Shown here: positions 41,845-53,377 of the stretch, piece by piece | Position numbering within the stretch: position 1 is the first letter of the stretch | Layout: each line of letters begins with the position of its first letter | From: Diospyros lotus | Lineage: Eukaryota > Streptophyta > Magnoliopsida > Ericales > Ebenaceae | NCBI RefSeq assembly: GCF_014633365.1 | Contig: NC_068351.1 | Location: 4,636,879-4,700,878, forward strand | DNA length: 64,000 bases | Reading direction: 5' to 3' | Translations under genes and position numbers: made by a program | Notes under the pieces: generated by a model | Told to the model about the DNA's origin: nothing | The model's input: only the letters and a program-made list of their open reading frames with translations | Databases searched by the model: none

Positions 41845-42192
41845 TTACAACAACACTTTAGGATAAACAATATTTGTAGTAGAATCCAAACAATCTTTAG
41901 GGAGCATGATACTTATACGATCAAATGATGTACATTTGGACAATGACACATATAATTGCCCATGGCTAAACACTGGTATGCTCAAATCAACCCCAACAAA
42001 TTTCACAGATTGTCCTTGAGATTTATTAATAGTCAAGGCATATGCCAATCGGACTGGAAATTGACGTCCTGTCATTTAAAAAGGCATTTCTGAAGAAAAT
42101 GGTGCCAAAGATATCCTTGGTATGAATGCCAAATTGCCAAACTTTTCTCCAGTTAAAATTTGAGCTTCAATTATGCGAGTGTCGCACCTAGT
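41845..42192 (-). pseudogene. Helitron PIF1-like helicase, C-terminal part, displaced by Copia G
   Basis: Continues the helicase directly from 51541 once Copia G and one target copy are ignored. It begins [20 protein letters not shown], then [17 protein letters not shown], a TAA stop at 42076-42078, and [20 protein letters not shown] with [20 protein letters not shown] and [17 protein letters not shown]. The INKSQGQS...HGQLYVSLS pair is helicase motif V/VI. The stop separates it from the rest even without the insertion. Confidence 0.85.
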
Positions 42193-43847
42193 TGTTAGAT
42201 ATGAGCCCTAAAGACCAGTTCCAGTGACACAAAGGGACTCGATCTTGTAATTCTTTAAATATTATTTAAATGGCAAGTTTATGTTTTTATTTAAATTGCA
42301 ATATGGTTTAAATTATAAAACATATATCCATTAGTATAATAAGAAGTGGATACCATTCTTAAGTGTTAAGAATACGAGTTACGGATAATCCACAATTTGT
42401 TATACTATAAACATGTTCCTGGCCATAGAATTCCTATCATGGATGATAGCAACTCGTAAAGGCCAGCACATTGTCTTCCTCCTTGTTTCAGTATGAGATA
42501 CTGAAAGATAAGGTTGGTGAGTCTCGTGCCATTCTGTATGAGCTATAGAAGGAAGATAAGTGGGTGCTCGTTACAAGAACGAGTTCACTGAACGGGACTG
42601 TTAACATTAAATCACATGGGTTATTTCTCACGGGTCAATGATTTAATGTTAGCTGCGATTTTACAACTAGTCCTTAGACCTGAGATGACATGGATATCTG
42701 TGTATTGGTGGATTAGGATATCAACGATATCATGTGGTTGTTCTAATCAAGGATAATCATACGTATCTATGTGCCTGATTCAGTGATACATGAGGTATGT
42801 GTGCATTAGACATGGAATCTATCACCTCGAGATTTATGAGGAAGATATCCTATGCGATCCAGTAATCACTTGACGATAAATCCTTGGCCGAGGTAATATG
42901 ACGATGGAATTTGTTCCATACGGGTTGTGTCATAATTTGTCAAGATTGATTTTGGATTTGGTCATATGACAAGATTAAGAGATTCGACCTACTGACCATG
43001 ATCTCATATCTTGTCGGGATATAGGATGATAGAAGGACCGTATTGTATGGTAACGTAGTAAAAGGTTCACAATACCCGCTTCACAATAAATTGGGTAATC
43101 ATGATATATTGCTAGATGTCACTCATGGTTTACGAGAATTAATTGTTGATTATTCTTGTTGCCAATTTATTTGTGGACCCAGAAAGTCCCACCCAAAAAG
43201 AAATTACTTTCAAAGAGAAAATAAATAAATTAGTAATTTTATAATTACTAATTATAGTGCATTTATTTATTGGATAAATAAGAGTAATTAAATAATTATA
43301 TTATGAATGTAATTATTTAATCATAGATTGGGTTGGGCCTTTTGCTAGTACATTAGGCTTGGCCCAATGGCACTATTGGATTCAAATAAATTCCATTGGA
43401 TTGGGCTTGGTCCAATTGCATTAAATGGAATGGGCTTGAGAAGCCCAACCCATTTAATGAAGAATAGTTTTTAATTGGAACTATAAATAGCTCCAAACTC
43501 TTATTTTCTCTAATAAGTGTCTTCTTGATTCACTTGAATGTAGAGAGAATTTTGGAGAAGTGTTCTTGAATCCAAGAGGTAAGTTAGAAATTTTTGTGAA
43601 AAATTTCTTCTACTTATCTTCTCTCTTTGATATTCTTGAATAGAAGTGATTTCGGGTGGACCGACTCGGCATCCTACACTTGGAGGATTATACGGCGGGA
43701 AATCTAACGGTGAAATAAGATTTCATCAAAGAGGTATTTTTCGTTTATGCCTTCGTTTTATTAAACCATAATTTCTGAAAAACGGGATACCTCCAAATTA
43801 AATTTTAATTTCCGCTGCGCATATGATAAGATCTATGTAACTAAACA
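42193..43847 (+). repeat. 5' LTR of Copia G
   Basis: 1655 bp, TG...CA, with a TATA box ctataaatag at 43481-43490 about 360 bp from its end. A 61-codon ORF inside (43043-43228) recurs unchanged in the other LTR and is not taken as a gene. Confidence 0.9.
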
Positions 43848-44043
43848 GTGGTATCAGAGCCATCGTTTTTCAGTTTTATGGTTTTATTCATGTGATTATT
43901 GGACATTGAATTGGTATTTTGAAAAATAAAACAATTTTGGATGAGATCCGAAGAAGAGTTGCATGCCGGCAGCGTTTTAAAACTGATTTAACACTGTTAG
44001 ACAGTGCTGGAATCAGTTTTGGCGTAGCTGGAAGTATCGAAAT

Positions 44044-44360
44044 TTGTTTCGGGACGGACGGGCAGTACCGGGTGCATCCCGGGGGGCAACCAGCACGCTG
44101 GGTGCGTGCTGGGCGCGCCCCAGCGCGCCCAGACGCGAGCGTTGGGCGCGCTGGGCGCGCATGGGCGCGCCCAGATGCGCGCCCATGCGCGCAAGGCGCG
44201 GGGCTAGCCCGCGCCGCGCGGGCAGGTGCGAGGGCAGGGCCCGCGCACCAGCGCCGCGCGCTGGTGGGTGCGCGGGCCCCGCCCGCGCACCACCGCGCGG
44301 AATGCGCGCGCAGTGCGCGCACTATGCGCGCGCACTGTGCGCGCAGTGGGGGCTGCCCCC
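44044..44360. repeat. G+C-rich gcgc-rich block in the Copia G leader
   Basis: About 320 bp dominated by gcgcgcc/gggcgcg motifs, in sharp contrast to the AT-rich DNA on both sides. It is open in several frames on both strands only because stops are rare in such DNA. It lies between the 5' LTR and gag. Confidence 0.8.
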
Positions 44361-44385
44361 CCCTCTGTCTGCCATTGGCAGATTT

Positions 44386-44790
44386 ATTTATTTATTATTA
44401 TTTTTTAATAAAAAAAATAATAATAAAATAAATAATAATAATTGTTATTATTATTTGTTTTATTTATTTGTTTTATTTAAAATAATTAAAATAATAATAA
44501 ATAAAATAAATAATAATAATTGTTATTATTATTTCATTTATTTATTTGTTTTATTATTTAAAAATAAAAATAGAATAAATAATAATAATTGTTATTATTA
44601 TTTGTTTTATTTATTTGTTTTATTTAAAATAATAATGATAATGAATAAAATAAATAATAATAATTGTTATTATTATTTGTTTTATTTATTTGTTTTATTT
44701 AAAATAATAATAATAATGAATAAAATAAATAATAATAATTGTTATTATTATTTTATTTATTTATTTTATTATTTAAAAAAATACCAATGT
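44386..44790. repeat. Palindromic AT-rich tandem repeat in the Copia G leader
   Basis: Five units of about 69-78 bp, each containing the palindrome-like aataataattgttattatt (centres near 44441, 44519, 44588, 44663, 44738), separated by tttgttttatttatttg segments. Each unit could form a hairpin in RNA or single-stranded DNA. Confidence 0.8.
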
Positions 44791-45953
44791 ATAATTAGTT
44801 ATACAATTGTCCAATAATCATATGATTGCTTATAATATGCTTTTAATTGTTAATAGCATGTTGTGGATGCCTTGTTGCATATCGGTAATGGTCATGGACT
44901 TAGGACACTACATGGATGATGTATGTGTGATGTGGATGTATGGATTATTTTATTTAACGGCCTGCGTGCCGAAGGTAGCCGTCTTTTTCATGACGGTTGT
45001 AAAATAATTATTTATTGTTTTAATTTTATTGTAAAAGTAGTTTATAGTAAATTGTAAAAGCAATGGATTCACATCAATCGAGGCACGGCTTGGAGTAAAG
45101 TCATTGATGGCAAAATAATCAAGGAAATGAAGACCCTATGTGAAAGGGTTATGCTTGTAATAGTTATAGGCGTTTCCTTATTTATTCACCCACGAATGCA
45201 CCGCACAATTCCAATGGCTGGAATTGCGCTTAGAATGCATGATTGAGTCCATGACCATATCGACTAATTTTATGCAATGTTTATTTACATAGTTGATGTA
45301 TGTTAAAACGTTGCATGTGAAAAGTGAGACCAATTAATTAAAAAAATCTCCCATATTTATAAAATTAAATTGTAACCGGTTGGACCTTAAGAGTTAAGAC
45401 AATCTAATCGGGGCTCTCCATCACGGTAGAAATTGGGGCTTTTTAATTTGTGTGTTGATCGGCTATGGATACATAGGGGTTGCACATTGATTAAAATACT
45501 TTAATTTCTATTTAAAACATTTGATGAGATGGGGATGCACAAATATCGTGACCCAAGAATCTATTATGTGAGGCAATCGATATTCAACTGTGCAGACTTG
45601 TCAGCGTGATGGTATGATTTAACTATGTTCAATTGCCAAGAAACTATTATGTGAGGTACATTGGACTGGGAGCCGAAACAAAATATTTGGGCCATACATA
45701 AGATGTACTGGACAAGCGTTGTCCACTTATTGAATTTATTATTCCAAGAATCTATTATGTGAGGAGTAATAAAATTAATAAGAATCCAAATACCCACTAG
45801 AATTCATGCCAATGTGAATTTGCTTGTTCCTTTAAATGGGAGTAAGGAATTTGAAAAACTCAGTGGGAGGTACTATTTGATTTAAAGACCAAAATCAGAT
45901 AGTTAAGAAAACAAGATATCTAATAATCTACTTATTTTCTGCAGATATATCAA

Positions 45954-48020
45954 ATGGCTTCACTAAATGCACTTTCTAAATTTGTTGACGCAAACCGGCT
46001 AACTGGACCAAATTTCAACGACTGGCTTCTAAATTTGAAATTGATTACAAACTTGGAAAAAATCACATATATCTTGGAAACGCCTATCCCTGAGCCAACT
46101 GTTGAACATATTACTCAGGAGGAACAAGATACACTCAATAAGTGGCAAGATGATGATCTTGTTGCTAAGAGTTACATCTTGCTTACTATGAGTCAAGAGT
46201 TACAGCGGCAGCATAATAAGATGCCAAATGCGTATTCGATTATTGCTCGTTTACAAGAGTTGTATGGTGAGCGAAGTCGAAGTGCTAGATATGAGATATC
46301 TAAATCAATCTTTCGAGCAAAGATGTCTGCTGGAGGATCAGTTGGAGACCATGTTCTCAAAATGATCTCCTGGATAGATAAACTGAATGAATTAGATGCT
46401 CCAATGCATCAATATCTTCAAATAGATGCAATTCTTCAGTCTTTGCCAGATTCGTATGGGGGTTTTATTTCAAACTTCTATATGAACAAGATTGAGTGTA
46501 CCCCGGCGGAACTTATGAATATGCTAATAACGGCCCAGGGTACCATGAAAACAGGCACTGTGATGGCTGTGTCCTCTACTAGTAAGACTAGAAAGGGGAA
46601 AGGTAAAAAGAAGGCCACCCAAGCAACTAAAGTGATTGAAAAGAAGAAGGGAAAAACTGTTGCCAAAGGAAAATGTTTCCATTGTGGCAAAGAGGGACAT
46701 TGGAAAAGGAACTGTAAAGATTACCTTAGTTCCTTGAAGAAGGAAGCGACAGGTATGATGATAGTTCATGAGTATTTTTCCATTGCTTACTCTTCTACTT
46801 TATGGATTCTAGATTCTGGAGCGACAACTCATGTTTGTGCATCTATACAGGATCTGGAACAAAGTAGAAGGCTTGCAGATAATGAGATTGTGCTAAAGGT
46901 AGCAAATGGGGCAAGAGTTGCAGCCACAGCTATCGGCACTGTATCTTTAATTTTATCACATGAACATAGTTTAATTTTAAACAATTGTTTATGTGTACCT
47001 GGAGCTTTTAAGAACATTATTTCTATTCCTGTATTGGTGAAAGAAAATTATGAATTTTCTTTTAAGAATAATGTTTGTGAAATTTATTTTAGAAATAAAT
47101 TGATTGCTACTGGTAATTTTGTCAATAGTCTTTACATTTTGAATGTGACTGTTGATAATAGTGAGCATCTGCATGTATCAAATAATAATAAGAGACCACG
47201 TGATAACCCAAATTCTAAAATTCTGTGGCATTACAGATTGGGTCATATAGGGGATGACAGAATCACTAAGTTGGAGAAAGATGGGCTTTTGGGTCCATTA
47301 GGTTCTGAACCATATCCAACTTGTGAATCTTGTATCCTTGGAAAGATGACAAAATTGCCTTTTACTGGGCAAGGTATAAGGGTCACAGAATTATTAGGAC
47401 TTATACATTCGGATGTGTGTGGGCCTATTAATGTAATAGCCCGAGGAGGTTATCAATACTTTATAACTTTTACAGATGATATGTCTAGATATGGATATGT
47501 TTATCTCATGAGACATAAATCTGAATCTTTTGAAATATTCAAAGATTTTAAAGCTGAAGTAGAAAATCAAACTGGTAAAAAGATAAAGGCCTTACGATCA
47601 GATCGTGGAGGCGAGTATCTTAGTAACGAGTTTGAAGATTTTCTTAAAGTCTCAGGTATTATTTCACAACGGACCCCACCAGGAACGCCTCAACTGAATG
47701 GAGTTTCAGAAAGGAGGAATCGGACTTTATTAGATATGGTTCGAAGTATGTTAAGTTGTACAGACTTACCTTTGTTTCTATGGGGACACGCCCTTCTTAC
47801 TGCAATATATATCTTAAACAGAGTTTCTTCCAAGTCAGTTCCTACAACACCACATGAGATATGGTTTGATAGGAAGCCCAGTCTTAAACATGTTAAGATT
47901 TGGGGATGTACAGCTTTTGTGAAAAAGCTTAAATCAGAGAAACTTGAGACACGATCTTTAAAGGGTAGTTTCGTGGGTTATCCTAAAGATACCTTAGGAT
48001 ATGAAGTTCTATATTCCTGA
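45954..48020 (+). CDS. Copia G gag-protease-integrase ORF (688 aa)
   Basis: Start [20 protein letters not shown]; gag core [20 protein letters not shown] (UBN2 type) and [20 protein letters not shown]; a Lys-rich segment and zinc knuckle [14 protein letters not shown] at about residues 240-253; protease [20 protein letters not shown] near residue 282. GAG-pre-integrase: [20 protein letters not shown] and [18 protein letters not shown]. Integrase: [58 protein letters not shown]. The catalytic D, D, E residues are present. The frame is lost near 48000 by one extra base (GYEVLYS, where the family has a GY-Y-P type text). Confidence 0.92.
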   Translation: MASLNALSKFVDANRLTGPNFNDWLLNLKLITNLEKITYILETPIPEPTVEHITQEEQDTLNKWQDDDLVAKSYILLTMSQELQRQHNKMPNAYSIIARLQELYGERSRSARYEISKSIFRAKMSAGGSVGDHVLKMISWIDKLNELDAPMHQYLQIDAILQSLPDSYGGFISNFYMNKIECTPAELMNMLITAQGTMKTGTVMAVSSTSKTRKGKGKKKATQATKVIEKKKGKTVAKGKCFHCGKEGHWKRNCKDYLSSLKKEATGMMIVHEYFSIAYSSTLWILDSGATTHVCASIQDLEQSRRLADNEIVLKVANGARVAATAIGTVSLILSHEHSLILNNCLCVPGAFKNIISIPVLVKENYEFSFKNNVCEIYFRNKLIATGNFVNSLYILNVTVDNSEHLHVSNNNKRPRDNPNSKILWHYRLGHIGDDRITKLEKDGLLGPLGSEPYPTCESCILGKMTKLPFTGQGIRVTELLGLIHSDVCGPINVIARGGYQYFITFTDDMSRYGYVYLMRHKSESFEIFKDFKAEVENQTGKKIKALRSDRGGEYLSNEFEDFLKVSGIISQRTPPGTPQLNGVSERRNRTLLDMVRSMLSCTDLPLFLWGHALLTAIYILNRVSSKSVPTTPHEIWFDRKPSLKHVKIWGCTAFVKKLKSEKLETRSLKGSFVGYPKDTLGYEVLYS

Positions 48021-49866
48021 ACTGCAACAAGTAGTTGTAAGCAGGAATGCCATTTTTCTTGAAAAAGAGTTTATTCAAGAAAGAGGCAATGAAAGGAAAA
48101 TAGAACTTGGTGAAGGGTTCACCGAGCCTGAAACTATGCCACGAGATGTCCAAGTACCAATTGAGGAGCCAGGGTCGAGTGTTGCACGTCCCATTAGAAG
48201 AAGTGAGAGGATACCCCATCAACCTGAGAGATATGGTTTTCTAAATGAACAAGAGTTGTTCCTTGTAGGAGACAATGATCACTCAGATGATCCTACCACT
48301 TACCAAGAGGCGATATCAGATATCGACTCGAAAAGATGGCTAGAAGCCATGAAATCTGAAATGGATTCCATGTATGAGAACCAAGTCTGGACTCTTGTAG
48401 ATCCACCAGAAGGTATAGTACCTATTGGATGTAAATGGGTCTTCAAGAAGAAGATAGGTTCAGATGGAAAGGTAGAGACCTATAAAGCAAGACTTGTGGC
48501 AAAAGGTTATCGACAAAGACAAGGGATTGACTATGAAGAAACCTTTTCTCCAGTCGTCATGCTTAAATCCATCAGAATTTTACTAGCCATTGCTGCTCAT
48601 TATGACTATGAGATTTGGCAAATGGATGTGAAAACAGCCTTCTTAAATGGTTATATAGATCAGGAAATCTATATGGAACAACCTGAAGGCTTCACACCTA
48701 AAGTTAACGCAGGGAAGGTATGCAAGCTTAAGAGATCCATTTATGGTCTTAAGCAAGCATCCAGAAGTTGGAACATTCGTTTTGATGATGAAGTCAAATC
48801 GTTTGGTTTCATACAAAACGTTGATGAACCCTGTGTTTATAAAAAGGCTAGTGGGAGTGCAATAGCATTTTTGGTCTTATATGTAGATGATATCTTACTC
48901 ATTGGGAATGATGTAGGGTTGTTGTCAAAAATAAAGGTCTGGTTGTCAAGTAAGTTCTCCATGAAAGATTTGGGAGAAGCAGCCTATATTCTCGGTATAC
49001 GGATCTATAGAGATAGAACCAAGAGATTGATAGGACTCTCCCAAAATAAGTACATAGAAAGAGTGTTGAAGAGGTTCAACATGGAAGATTCCAAAAGAGG
49101 ACTGTTGCCCTTTAGACATGGAATCCACCTCTCTCGTGATATGTGCCCCAAGACACAAGAAGAGAGAGAACGCATGTCTAGGATTCCTTATGCTTCAGCA
49201 ATAGGAAGCCTAATGTATGCAATGCTATGTACTAGGCCTGATATTGCTCATGCTGTAAGTGTTACAAGCAGATATCAGTCTAATCCAGGTGAGCAACACT
49301 GGATTGCCGTTAAGAATATCCTTAAATATTTGAAAAGAACTAAGGATTTGATCCTTACTTATGGTGAAGGAGAATTGAAAGTGGAGGGTTACACAGATTC
49401 TGATTTTCAATCAGATGTTGATGATAGAAAGTCTATCTCTGGATATGTGTTTACCTGCAACGGAGGAGTATTCAGTTGGAAGAGTTCCAAACAGGATACG
49501 ACTGCCGATTCTACAACAGAAGCCGAGTATATTGCAGCATCGGATGCTGCAAAGGAAGCAGTCTGGGTCAAAAAGTTTGTGACAGAACTTGGAGTGGTTC
49601 CTTCTATAAAGTCTGCCGTCCCCTTGTTTTGCGACAACAATGGAGCCATAGCGCAAGCTAAGGAACCGAGGTCTCACCAGAAGTCCAAACATATTGAAAG
49701 ACGCTTCCATCTCATTAGAGAGATCATTGGTAGAGGAGATGTCAATGTGCAGAGAATAGATACATCACAGAATGCAGCAGATCCACTGACTAAGGCCATG
49801 AACCAGAAGCAACTAGATTTTCATCTAGATAGGTGGGGTATGAGATACCACACTGAATGGTCTTAG
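48001..49866 (+). CDS. Copia G reverse transcriptase-RNase H ORF (621 aa)
   Basis: Continues the polyprotein in another frame after the shift near 48000: [62 protein letters not shown] (catalytic Asp), [40 protein letters not shown] (YVDD). RNase [61 protein letters not shown] and [18 protein letters not shown]. It stops 14 bp before the 3' LTR. Apart from the single shift, no defect is visible. Confidence 0.92.
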   Translation: MKFYIPELQQVVVSRNAIFLEKEFIQERGNERKIELGEGFTEPETMPRDVQVPIEEPGSSVARPIRRSERIPHQPERYGFLNEQELFLVGDNDHSDDPTTYQEAISDIDSKRWLEAMKSEMDSMYENQVWTLVDPPEGIVPIGCKWVFKKKIGSDGKVETYKARLVAKGYRQRQGIDYEETFSPVVMLKSIRILLAIAAHYDYEIWQMDVKTAFLNGYIDQEIYMEQPEGFTPKVNAGKVCKLKRSIYGLKQASRSWNIRFDDEVKSFGFIQNVDEPCVYKKASGSAIAFLVLYVDDILLIGNDVGLLSKIKVWLSSKFSMKDLGEAAYILGIRIYRDRTKRLIGLSQNKYIERVLKRFNMEDSKRGLLPFRHGIHLSRDMCPKTQEERERMSRIPYASAIGSLMYAMLCTRPDIAHAVSVTSRYQSNPGEQHWIAVKNILKYLKRTKDLILTYGEGELKVEGYTDSDFQSDVDDRKSISGYVFTCNGGVFSWKSSKQDTTADSTTEAEYIAASDAAKEAVWVKKFVTELGVVPSIKSAVPLFCDNNGAIAQAKEPRSHQKSKHIERRFHLIREIIGRGDVNVQRIDTSQNAADPLTKAMNQKQLDFHLDRWGMRYHTEWS

Positions 49867-49880
49867 TGCTAGTGGGAGAT

Positions 49881-51535
49881 TGTTAGATATGAGCCCTAAA
49901 GACCAGTTCCAGTGACACAAAGGGACTCGATCTTGTAATTCTTTAAATATTATTTAAATGGCAAGTTTATGTTTTTATTTAAATTGCAATATGGTTTAAA
50001 TTATAAAACATATATCCATTAGTATAATAAGAAGTGGATACCATTCTTAAGTGTTAAGAATACGAGTTACGGATAATCCACAATTTGTTATACTATAAAC
50101 ATGTTCCTGGCCATAGAATTCCTATCATGGATGATAGCAACTCGTAAAGGCCAGCACATTGTCTTCCTCCTTGTTTCAGTATGAGATACTGAAAGATAAG
50201 GTTGGTGAGTCTCGTGCCATTCTGTATGAGCTATAGAAGGAAGATAAGTGGGTGCTCGTTACAAGAACGAGTTCACTGAACGGGACTGTTAACATTAAAT
50301 CACATGGGTTATTTCTCACGGGTCAATGATTTAATGTTAGCTGCGATTTTACAACTAGTCCTTAGACCTGAGATGACATGGATATCTGTGTATTGGTGGA
50401 TTAGGATATCAACGATATCATGTGGTTGTTCTAATCAAGGATAATCATACGTATCTATGTGCCTGATTCAGTGATACATGAGGTATGTGTGCATTAGACA
50501 TGGAATCTATCACCTCGAGATTTATGAGGAAGATATCCTATGCGATCCAGTAATCACTTGACGATAAATCCTTGGCCGAGGTAATATGACGATGGAATTT
50601 GTTCCATACGGGTTGTGTCATAATTTGTCAAGATTGATTTTGGATTTGGTCATATGACAAGATTAAGAGATTCGACCTACTGACCATGATCTCATATCTT
50701 GTCGGGATATAGGATGATAGAAGGACCGTATTGTATGGTAACGTAGTAAAAGGTTCACAATACCCGCTTCACAATAAATTGGGTAATCATGATATATTGC
50801 TAGATGTCACTCATGGTTTACGAGAATTAATTGTTGATTATTCTTGTTGCCAATTTATTTGTGGACCCAGAAAGTCCCACCCAAAAAGAAATTACTTTCA
50901 AAGAGAAAATAAATAAATTAGTAATTTTATAATTACTAATTATAGTGCATTTATTTATTGGATAAATAAGAGTAATTAAATAATTATATTATGAATGTAA
51001 TTATTTAATCATAGATTGGGTTGGGCCTTTTGCTAGTACATTAGGCTTGGCCCAATGGCACTATTGGATTCAAATAAATTCCATTGGATTGGGCTTGGTC
51101 CAATTGCATTAAATGGAATGGGCTTGAGAAGCCCAACCCATTTAATGAAGAATAGTTTTTAATTGGAACTATAAATAGCTCCAAACTCTTATTTTCTCTA
51201 ATAAGTGTCTTCTTGATTCACTTGAATGTAGAGAGAATTTTGGAGAAGTGTTCTTGAATCCAAGAGGTAAGTTAGAAATTTTTGTGAAAAATTTCTTCTA
51301 CTTATCTTCTCTCTTTGATATTCTTGAATAGAAGTGATTTCGGGTGGACCGACTCGGCATCCTACACTTGGAGGATTATACGGCGGGAAATCTAACGGTG
51401 AAATAAGATTTCATCAAAGAGGTATTTTTCGTTTATGCCTTCGTTTTATTAAACCATAATTTCTGAAAAACGGGATACCTCCAAATTAAATTTTAATTTC
51501 CGCTGCGCATATGATAAGATCTATGTAACTAAACA
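49881..51535 (+). repeat. 3' LTR of Copia G
   Basis: 1655 bp, same sequence as the 5' LTR as far as can be compared by eye. Confidence 0.9.
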
Positions 51536-51540
51536 CTAGT

Positions 51541-52716
51541 AACCATCAATCTTGTACCATTACATAGTTCATCTTTCGGTGCAATGTTTCTCAACAATAT
51601 TATAGGACAACCCACCTTCAACTCGAACTTAAAAGTTGGCAATTCAGAAGGATCCAATGAATTTAAATATTCATTAGGATATCTATTTGTAATAGTAGGA
51701 TCGACTTCATTATCTTCAGACATTTTATCTGCTGCAAGATAAGTATGTAATCTCCCTGGAAAGATATTCAATGCAGTAGTATTGATGTCACTGACATCAT
51801 TGTTACGCGCAGACAAAATTGTGCGTTCAGTTAAAAATGTTGGGGTTGACGTCTCTATTATGTTCAACCGTGGGTAAACTGTAGAGAGTAATTCATTCAA
51901 ATCTTGACATTTGTGTATTGTTGATGGAAGGTTAACGATTTCTTGAGGATTGGTCCCAATCTAAAAAAAGTGAAATCAAGAAAAAAATAAGAATGAAAAC
52001 ACAATTTATTAATTTAAAATAATCTATATAATATGACACAAAGGTTATAGTAGTGTTACCTCCATCAAAAAATTTGCAAAATTAGCATTTTCACGGTCTT
52101 CATGATTCAAGCACATATTCAAATCCAAAGTTAAGATATGTATATGCTTCCATAGAACAGAATGTTTTAATGATGCATTCACAATTTGCTCACAAATTCT
52201 TTTGGGTATAACTAGTAAGATTTGTCGAAAGTCTCCACCAAGAACAACAGTAATACCCCCAAATGGCTTGTCACTATCACAAATATCCCTCAATGTACGA
52301 TCAACCGCCTCAACATAATGTCTATGTTGCATCGGAACTTCATCCCAAATTATGAGTTTTGTTTCTCTAAATAACTCAGCTTGTAATGATTGTTTATTAA
52401 GCCCACAATTTGAATTTTCCAACACATCTAATGGGATAGAAAATGTTGAATGTGCAGTGCGACCTCCGACCAGTAACAATGATGCAATTCCAGATGAAGC
52501 CACAGTAATAACAATATGCCCAAGGTTGCGACATTTTAATGCTATCATATTGTACAAAAATGTTTTCCCTGTTCCAGCACCCCCATTCAGAAAGAAAACA
52601 ACTCATTTATTTTGAAAAACTGAAGAAGTGATTGTGTTATAAGCATTCCGCTGTCCATTGTTGAGACAATCAATAGAAATTTGTGGATCTATCTGTTGTG
52701 CCTCACTCTGCAATTA
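51541..52716 (-). pseudogene. Helitron PIF1-like helicase, N-terminal and middle part, with a 99-bp intron
   Basis: 5'-to-3' DNA helicase part of RepHel. In one frame: LNNGQRNAYNTITSSVFQNK, a TGA at 52603-52605, then [20 protein letters not shown] with the Walker A motif at 52561-52584. Further motifs: [31 protein letters not shown] (Walker B), [20 protein letters not shown] (motif III). A GT-AG intron at 51961-52059 interrupts after FANFLME; the reading resumes [18 protein letters not shown]... to FKLKVGCPI-type sequence ([17 protein letters not shown]) and NGTRLMVT, where Copia G is inserted. Confidence 0.83.
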
Positions 52717-53364
52717 TCGATGTTCGAATATCAATTGATTACCAATTACTGCACTCCAATTTGCAGTAGGTTGTGGCATGGGTGGGAAGTCAATTAAACT
52801 TTTGCCTGATTCATGAAGCATTTTATTCAAAAGATGGAGACCATAATCTTTAATTTGAGCCTCAATTTGGTTAGAAATGGCAAACAATGTACGAATCTTA
52901 TGTGCAAGATCATCACATATATGCGTTGAGAATTGATTCCATAATGCACATGGATTTAGTGGAGAGCACTGGGTGAGAATAATACTAAATAATCTCCTCA
53001 ATTGATATCCAGTTTTCATAACTACCGCCTCTTTCAAGCATTGTATCCATTCTTCATCATCTTCTAAACGCCCCCTTGCAACACATGCTAATTTAAATGT
53101 ATCATGCACAACATTATCGACCGTGCGTAAAGACTGAAACGACTTTGGTCCTTTGACAACGGTTAGTAATAAACGCAGATAAAATCTTTCACCACAATTA
53201 GGGCTAGCAAAATACATTCTACCAATTGCAAATCCCCTTTCTCTTGATTTCCATCTCTTTTCCGACTTGAGCCAAACATAATGTTGTGAAAATTCTTGAT
53301 AAATGAATGGACATTCATCTTCACTGCTAGCACAATATGCAAAGAAGCCAGTAAGAGTTGACAT
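52714..53364 (-). pseudogene. Helitron linker between Rep and helicase
   Basis: 216-residue reading starting MSTLTGFFAYCASSEDE. It has the conserved block RGFAIGRMYFASPNCGERFY followed by LRLLLTVVKGPKSFQSLRTV and WIQCLKEAVVMKTGYQLRRL, as in other Helitron RepHel proteins between nuclease and helicase. It ends at a TAA (52714-52716) that lies in frame with the helicase that follows. Confidence 0.82.
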
Positions 53365-53377
53365 TTGTTGACCAACT

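Larger units (their letters stand above)
43848..45953 (+). other. Copia G leader (5' untranslated region)
   Basis: 2.1 kb between the 5' LTR and gag, long for Copia. It has the primer-binding site at 43849-43861, the G+C-rich and AT-palindromic blocks, and then about 1.1 kb of unique sequence. In that part ctattatgtgagg motifs recur at 45562, 45647 and 45751, preceded by ccaaga(a/t) or similar. No protein is recognised. Confidence 0.6.
42193..51535 (+). mobile_element. Copia G: 9.3-kb LTR retrotransposon with 1655-bp LTRs, inserted in the Helitron helicase
   Basis: Plus-strand Ty1/Copia element. The 5' LTR is 42193-43847 and the 3' LTR 49881-51535, each 1655 bp and apparently identical on line-by-line comparison. 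The exact target duplication CTAGT is at 42188-42192 and 51536-51540. The primer-binding site tggtatcagagcc follows one base after the 5' LTR (43849-43861). A purine tract (agtgggagat) precedes the 3' LTR. A 2.1-kb leader contains a G+C-rich block and palindromic AT repeats. Gag-pol is complete except for one frameshift. Long LTRs and the RNase H text ([20 protein letters not shown]) suggest the Angela/Tork side of Copia; this assignment is tentative. Confidence 0.93.

Noticed and set aside
43043..43228. 61-codon ORF repeated exactly at 50731-50916
   Set aside because: It lies inside both LTRs of Copia G, so the repeat is explained by LTR identity; no domain or start context supports a gene.
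44386..44790. Regularly spaced repeats that might suggest a CRISPR array
   Set aside because: Repeats are AT-only and palindromic, spacers are themselves repetitive, no cas genes, and the DNA is plant.
44044..44817. Long ORFs on both strands in the Copia G leader (up to 257 codons)
   Set aside because: They exist because the gcgc-rich block has few stops and the AT block repeats in threes; translations are Ala/Arg/Pro- then Asn/Tyr-rich with no domain, and opposite strands are equally open.
42193..51535. Copia G as the source of helicase sequence
   Set aside because: The helicase pieces lie outside its LTRs and in the opposite direction; they belong to the interrupted Helitron.
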